Positions 57,536 through 64,000 of a DNA stretch of 64,000 bases are shown one piece after another. Each line of letters opens with the position of its first letter. Positions within the stretch are counted from its first letter, which is position 1. The notes below the pieces were generated by a model. The model worked only from the letters and a program-made list of their open reading frames with translations. It did no database searches and was not told the origin of the DNA. Source of the DNA: Lepturacanthus savala (lineage: Eukaryota; Chordata; Actinopteri; Scombriformes; Trichiuridae); contig CM060478.1 in NCBI GenBank assembly GCA_030544235.1, forward strand, positions 24,305,227 through 24,369,226, in the 5' to 3' direction. The translations under genes and the position numbers were made by a program.

Positions 57536-60500
57536 CTATATATTATTCTATATATATTATATAACTCTATATAACTATATTATTCCTCTGTGCTATAGTT
57601 TTAGGGTTTTGTAGTGCTGTCCATAACAGCGATCATATTCTAAACATAATAAAAGTCAACAGTGACAGAAGACTTCTATATTTAACCAAACCGCAATCTT
57701 TGCTAACCTTAACCTGCAGTAAGCAGTGTTTCAGGCCAAAAACAGCCAGGCTGTGAGGGTGGGAGTGTAAGAAAAGATCCAGATGCAGTAACAGATTAAT
57801 GAGTTTACAGGTTGTATTTTTTCACACTAATGACAGTCTGAATTCTGTTTTATTAGCCTACAGCCAACCACACAGGAAACATGAACCCTGGTCTCCAGAG
57901 CCAACGTCCTGTACTTTGTCCAAAAATGTCCAAAAAACTCATTCTGGTTAAAAAAAACACACTGCCAGCGAACACGATCCAGATTTTAATTTAACAGAAT
58001 ATTATTGTAATTTGTCTGACACACAGTTGAGGTAAAAGCTCTCACTGAGGTAAAAGCTCCAGTGATTTCCTCCCATAAATCCACTCCAGTCATAATGAAG
58101 ACATATAGGTAAAAGGTGAGGCACCAGCAGTTAATCTTGAGATGATTGATAAAGATTTTAAGTGCCAAACCAACAATCCCCTTCATTACATCAGCAAATC
58201 CTTCAGTAACAAGAAAACCAGCCTGGATATCTGAGAAAGATGATCAGATATTTTAGATGAACAAAAAGGGAGTAAGAAAATGCAATATCACTTCCATTTC
58301 CTGCCAAGTCTAAACATATGTGATGAACACATTTGATTTTAAATACTGGTTTGTCAACAGTATCAGTATCACCAGCTTCATGAATAGAGAGCAAAGAAAA
58401 TATGATTATTATTCTGTAATCATTCCTGAGATTACATTTTCACTGATTATCTTATTGTAGTTGAAGAACTAATTAGATGTAATTTCAGTAGCTACCGTTT
58501 GATAAGAAGGAAGTGAAGCCCTCTCACCGCCCTCTTTTCCTAAATTCATAGGATGTTGTGTCTGTATCAGTTTAGATGACAAACTGTGCTGTTGAAATTA
58601 ATAGATGCCGTCAGGCAAATGCCTGCAGAAGAACTGATGTATAATGTATTTATTTCTCAGTATGAAATGCTGCCCGAAATAATTTGTTTCCAGCAAAATA
58701 ACAACTGATTACTACAAACACTTGATAACAACTAGAGTTGTTGCTTTTTTTAGTGAAATACTAAACTATCAGTTTAGCCTCCTAGCCTTGTTAAAACAAA
58801 TCTATCTCCAAAGAGTGCAGCTGACAAGCTGCTGCTACTGCTGGGTTTAAGTGGAGGCCAACACTGGCCTAATTTGAGCCTCACGTCAGAGAAGGAAAGC
58901 ACTAATTTCACCACCTGCCACAGCAGCCCCTGTTAAAGCCACATAAATCTCAGACTGTGCGACTCGTTACTAGCCTGTACTGTAATTGCCTTACAGAGCC
59001 TCATCTGCATGAACAGGGAAGAGGAGACCTGATCATAATGTGATACCCATCTCGACATGGGAATCCTAATCACCCACCGATTACAGTAAGCTAATGAGTC
59101 TGTATTTCCTCATGGAGAAAACTTCCAACACTTTGGGAAATATATATATATATTTTTTTGTTTGTTTTTTTCCCCACAAGTGAGATGAGAAGAATGTCAA
59201 TCTTCATGTCTATGTTTTAGGTTTAATGCTATAATCAGGACACATTTAGTTCACTACTTAACAAATAATATACAAACAGATATATCTCAGCTAGAAGCTG
59301 TTCACAAACAGTAATGTTAACAATACAATTATGGAGGGATTAATGGGATTAATCATCAAATAATTGACCAAAGTCTTTGAAACTGGAGTCTTTATTGGTC
59401 CTTCAGACATAAACAAAAAAAATTCAATTATCATTTTTGAAGTATGTTTTTCAATTTGTATTATATCTGATACATCAGGCCTTGGAGTCCTCACAACTTA
59501 TTTCTATTTTTTAACAAACAAAAACATATAAAACACAATATTGTTTAACGCAGTAAACAATGAATAACCCACCAATGGAACTGGCAAGGTGGAAGAGCAA
59601 CCTTTCAGTTAGTTTGGCTCATTTTTTGGTTTGCAACCTCTTTATTTTGGATGGTGGTAGTTTTGAATACAGTTTCTCTCCTTGTTCAAGCAAAGATGAA
59701 CTTTGCATTCCTCACAGTAGACACAGGTGAAGCATGGTTATCCACACAATACATGGATTTGATTGTATATGAGGAAAAAATATTGTACTGATAATAGAAA
59801 GGCCTTAAAAGTTAATATATATGATACGTACGGCTTTATAGGGTTATATGTTTTGTTTAGCCTGAAAGCTAACAGTTGCAGTGTTCCAATGTTGCCTTCA
59901 GTGCGATCATAACCCATGTAGGTTTGCTAACCACCCTGGAACTCATGTCTCTTTCAGTGGACTGTGAAATAAATCTATACGAGTAGATCCAATATTTTTA
60001 TTGTCCATCTTTTCCATCAATTATCAATCATATGTTGCAGCTAGCATTGATGCTAATGGTCATATTTGTTTCCTGTAATGCTTTGCAAGAATGTTTTGAT
60101 CAATCATAAGCTGATACAGCCAGAAAAGCTCTTCTTTTCTTCTTTTTTTATGGACCCCCACTTACTCAGCAGTTATTTTTGAGAGCACCCTTCAACAGAA
60201 GATCAGTGCATGTTACTGGCAGTGGGCGTGGGCGTGGAGTCATGATGGTGGCTCTCCATCAGGATGTTGGCTCATCCATCACGATAGATGATGATATTCT
60301 GTCAACAACCCCACTTTCTGTTATATTACATACTCTATATTAGTACGCTAGAATGCAGAGGCGGTTTCTTGATGTGCTGATGAAAAAGAAGTCCCCACCT
60401 GACACACCTTCTCTTGTATAGTAAAAGACTTTTATTACAAAATTAAAAGAGGGTGAAAAGGGCCGAATTCCAGCCAAACAAAACTCTCTTAAATACATTT

Positions 60501-61929
60501 TATTACCCAGCAGAGACCTCCTGTCTCCAGACAGACAGTTACCTTAAGGCTATTTCAATTACTATAGCAAATGGCTTTTAACCTTTGACCTCGTATTTAT
60601 TCCTTAGAATGAAGAACAATACAAACCCACATTCATTTTCACTATACAGGAATGGACAATACACCTCACGGTAAGTTACAGTGGAATAGTGTAAAGTACT
60701 CTAGATCTGAAATTAATGCAACTCTAGAAATAGGACAAATGAAAAAGCAACATGATGCTTTGGAGGTGTTGATGAGCATATTCTTGACTGTTGGACAGAG
60801 CAGTCTCCCTCCCATAATTTGTCATTGAAAAAACATCAGCTAAATCAAAATGCACTGAAAGTTTATCATTAACAGAAAACCTTCTGTGTCTCGTTTTGAT
60901 TCAGAGTTCAGGGATTTACAGGAATAAAAGAGATCTTCTCTGGATAAGCATGATCAGGCCAGCCAAGACATTTTCTTTTTAACTAAAAGATAATACCATC
61001 TTATTTATGGCACCTTACACCAATATAAATATTGGTTACACTAACTGTGAAATGCCTGTTGTTTGCCTCAGGATCTCTCAAAATTGGTTTAAATTCCGTC
61101 TGTGCTTTCAATCACCGCAGATAGGTGCAGCTAGAAAGAGTGAAGTACCTGAAAGGGTTTAATAATCACTAAACCAATTTTCTCTCATTGGCTGCCTTTC
61201 ATCTCAGTAATGTAAGCGGCTGGCAGCACTTTACCAATCTAACAGTAATGGCAGGTAAAAAAAGACTCACAATCATAGAGACAAATAGAGCCAGACATGC
61301 AGTTGTAATGACATTTATGAAACAGATTGTCTGAAACCTTTCCTGGAAAGGTTTGAACGTAAATTATAGAAAAAAACAAAAAACAGAAATAAAATGTGCA
61401 CAGAGAAGTAACATAATCTGCACTTTATTTCTGTTATGATGGATGACTATTTATCAAACCTGTATTTACATATACATACTTAGCTGAACCATAACTATAA
61501 CTCTTAGAAATACACAGGTGGGAATTACACCAAATTCTAACATATCTGCAGTTGTGGATATGTGAGAACCAGGTGATTCTAATCAAGAAAGTGATTAACG
61601 AGTAGAAACTCACTGTGTGGTCTGAAGAACACACATAAAGCATTTATCATGTTGACAGTGACAAGCAGGAAGCCAGTTTCCATCAGCTTTACATGATGCT
61701 CATGAAAATTCAACATCAAGAAAAATTCTATTAAACACTTATATGCAGCCACCGGTGGTGAATTGGTACTTTACACTTCTGAATACAAAACAACACCATC
61801 TTGTTTATATTCACTCTTTTTAATTTTACTGTGATATAAACTATGACTGCTGCATCATGTTATTGTAGCTGATATTAATCTACATCTGGCTCTATTATAT
61901 ATAATTTAAGATGTATTACTTTTTTTGTG

Positions 61930-61933
<4 letters not shown>
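57536..61933. other. Mostly unique non-coding stretch
   Basis: A 19-bp motif TGAGGTAAAAGCTC is duplicated at 58028-58060. AT-rich simple sequence at 57535-57590. 58860-59110 and 61140-61260 are balanced, repeat-free segments that could be conserved regulatory DNA. No frame resembles a protein. Confidence 0.45.

Positions 61934-61970
<37 letters not shown>
61934..61970 (+). repeat. (TG)n microsatellite
   Basis: A pure TG run of about 18 units. Confidence 0.97.
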
Positions 61971-61976
<6 letters not shown>

Positions 61977-64000
61977 TTTAAAGCTGCTGATGTTGCACCC
62001 TCTTATCCACTTCTTGCAACTGGCTGGTAATTTGGGAAGTATCAGTTTTCATGACATGAACTTATTCTTATTCCTTTATTTTGTGCTGGGTTATTTTAAC
62101 CAAACACATTTATAATGCAGGAAAAGAAAAAAAACTGCTGAATTAGGCCTCCTTGTCTTTTATTTTATGGAAATTTGATCAGAATTGCCTCCTCCTTCCT
62201 CCCACTTGGTGCCAGGTTTCAGTTAGACAGAAAAAAGACACTGATGCCCACGCCGCCCCACTGGTCTTTTTCTAATTGGAATATCTGCAGACCTAATTTG
62301 CATGATTGGCCATCAGCCGCAAAATTGGAGGAAGCTGAAACTGCATGTGTGCTTGCATGCGTGGGGTGGGAGATGATGGATAAGTAATTGAGACATACAG
62401 AGGGAAAAACAAAGGGTGTTCTCTGTGTCTCTGTCAATTGTCATTCACTGGTGTGTGTGTGTGTGTCCTTGCAGTTTAAGACATACCTGTTTAAGGTTAA
62501 ACAGGGATAAATCTTGACTGAGAAACATGTTTTAAAGATGACAAATTAAGTAAATTAAAAACCCATAATGCAACACTCAGTATAGAAGCAGGTGTTACAT
62601 TGGTACAATCTCCATTCTAAAAGCGTCTTCAATCTTGTGTCTGTTTATATAAGGTACACACGTTTTCAAAGTGAATTTCCAGAATAAAAATGTCCTCATG
62701 TTTGGGCCAGTACAGTATATAAACAAAAGTAATAAGTCACTTTGTAATGCAAAGGAGTTGCAGAAAGTAATATCAATCTCCTTTGTTTTATCTGATTTAT
62801 GTTTTGTTTTTTTTTAGGTAAATACAGACAGCCACATTGAGTGAAATATAGCAAGTTGTTTTATCTAGTCCCATTTGGATTTTTTTTCTTGTATTGAAAA
62901 GCAGAAAAATGGGGGGGGGGATAACTGCCTTGTGGTTTACTTATATAAAGGACGTTAAATGGTGTAATAGATCAAAATGTGACTTCAGGATCCTTCACAT
63001 GAGGAGTTTTCCTTTTATTCATTATTTTATTCAGGGCTGGAGTCCTTAACAATGGGCCGATCTTTCTCTGATATTTGATACTATGCACATTAGCATCATT
63101 GGAAAGTATCTCTGTAGACACTTTATGCATAAAGGATAGGGGATGGAAACAGCTGACAGGACCCACACAAAGCACAAGCTTTGACAATGAAAACCACATG
63201 AAATACTTTGTGACTGTCTATTTCATGGAAAAAGTATGTGAAAAAGAAAATATGTCTCCTCAATGGAACATCTCACACACATTCACACAATTACTGGGCA
63301 CAAGGGTCGACATAATTTGACTCTTATTATGAAAGTCCATGCTGATGTTTTCTTTATCACACACCCACACACACACACAGTAGATACTTCACACACTGTC
63401 ACTGTATGTGTGATGGGTTAAGAAACAGCAGATTTCTAAATTGTGTTTCTTTGTGTGTCCTTGTACCTCTCTTTTATATTTGTATGAATTTTAACACAAT
63501 CTAATCTCCCACACTTTCTAGTGTTGGTGTTGATTTATATAGACTCAGGTCAAAGTTGAAACTCTATAATCATTAGTGACTGCAAACCATACCACCACCA
63601 TTTTTTGTTATAGCTGAGCCTATGCACACAAGAGATAATCAATATATATGACTGATGCATTTGACCATAAAATTGTATAAAACTCAAGCAAAGCAATAAA
63701 ATTAAGCAACAGCACATAAGAACGGCTGTGGACTCTACAGCTGGTAGAGTGCCTCATTACACAAGCAACAGGAACTGCGTGACTTTCATATTTTTTGTTG
63801 TTAATGGTACAGTTGGCAGGTTTTCTGCTGTGCTCTGTTGATCAGATGCCAGAGAAAAGGCTCCGTATTGTACTGCAGATCATTTATCCTCTAACACTCT
63901 AACCTTTTCCCAACCGGAGAAGACAGGATTTGATAAAGCATGATGCACTCTAGTGAATAAGTTCCTCAAAAACCATTCATACGCTTTAGAATCAATTAGG
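61971..64000. other. Non-coding stretch to the window end with a candidate conserved element
   Basis: 62165-62350 is repeat-free and contains a perfect octamer ATTTGCAT (62296-62303) next to GATTGGCC, an inverted CCAAT box. A ten-G run lies near 62910-62920 and short CA runs near 63361-63380. No gene seen. Confidence 0.45.

Noticed and set aside
63720..63785. tRNA-like stretch (CTACAGCTGGTAGAGTG)
   Set aside because: Resembles a D-arm only; no B box or acceptor pairing follows.

Overview
The window is vertebrate, almost certainly teleost, non-coding DNA: either intergenic sequence or the inside of very large introns. No intact protein-coding gene, rRNA, tRNA or CRISPR array can be supported. 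The teleost call rests on repeat content: long (CA/GT)n and (TA)n tracts, two Tc1-like transposons (one full length), hAT fragments, a fish-type LINE with an apurinic-endonuclease domain, and a tRNA-headed SINE present in seven substantial copies plus one tail fragment. Base composition is AT-rich throughout except for the LINE at 43.95-46.00 kb, which is sharply GC-rich.

Layout. 0-8.9 kb: a minus-strand SINE with a 13-bp target duplication, one copy of an unnamed repeat (family A), a degenerate dispersed repeat, a hAT transposase relic near 5.6 kb, and a perfect 20-bp-arm palindrome at 6.4 kb. 8.9-10.45 kb: a complete but dead Tc1-like transposon with roughly 210-bp inverted repeats. 10.5-15.2 kb: quiet sequence. 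15.2-17.8 kb: a family C repeat, a solo-LTR-like element with a 5-bp target duplication, and an internally deleted Tc1 relic lie almost end to end. 18.7-21.4 kb: a 23-bp hairpin, (TG)28 and a 22-base C run. 22.3-25.6 kb: an intact SINE, a degenerate dispersed repeat, and a nested pile of family C, family A, (TA)n and a further SINE. 25.6-32.4 kb: mostly plain sequence. 32.5-39.6 kb: a dense run of a dispersed repeat, a hAT-like MITE, a truncated second LTR-like copy, four SINEs, several microsatellites and a perfect 25-bp-arm palindrome. 43.95-46.0 kb: an RTE-like LINE that has both ends and an 11-bp target duplication but has lost its reverse-transcriptase core. 52.3-55.4 kb: six long dinucleotide tracts in 3 kb. 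56.5-57.5 kb: a large inverted repeat. 57.5-64 kb: mostly unique sequence, including the best-looking candidates for conserved regulatory DNA.

How the parts relate. The SINE has an RNA polymerase III B box, (GACT)n-type tails and 12-13-bp target duplications, so it moved by target-primed reverse transcription. Its 3' end loosely resembles the 3' end of the LINE, so a LINE of that kind is a plausible helper. The Tc1, hAT, LTR-like and LINE copies seen here are all inactive. No new multi-gene system was found. The most interesting signals are structural: three short-loop palindromes, the large inverted repeat, paired unnamed repeats with nested insertions, and the RT-less LINE with clean ends.
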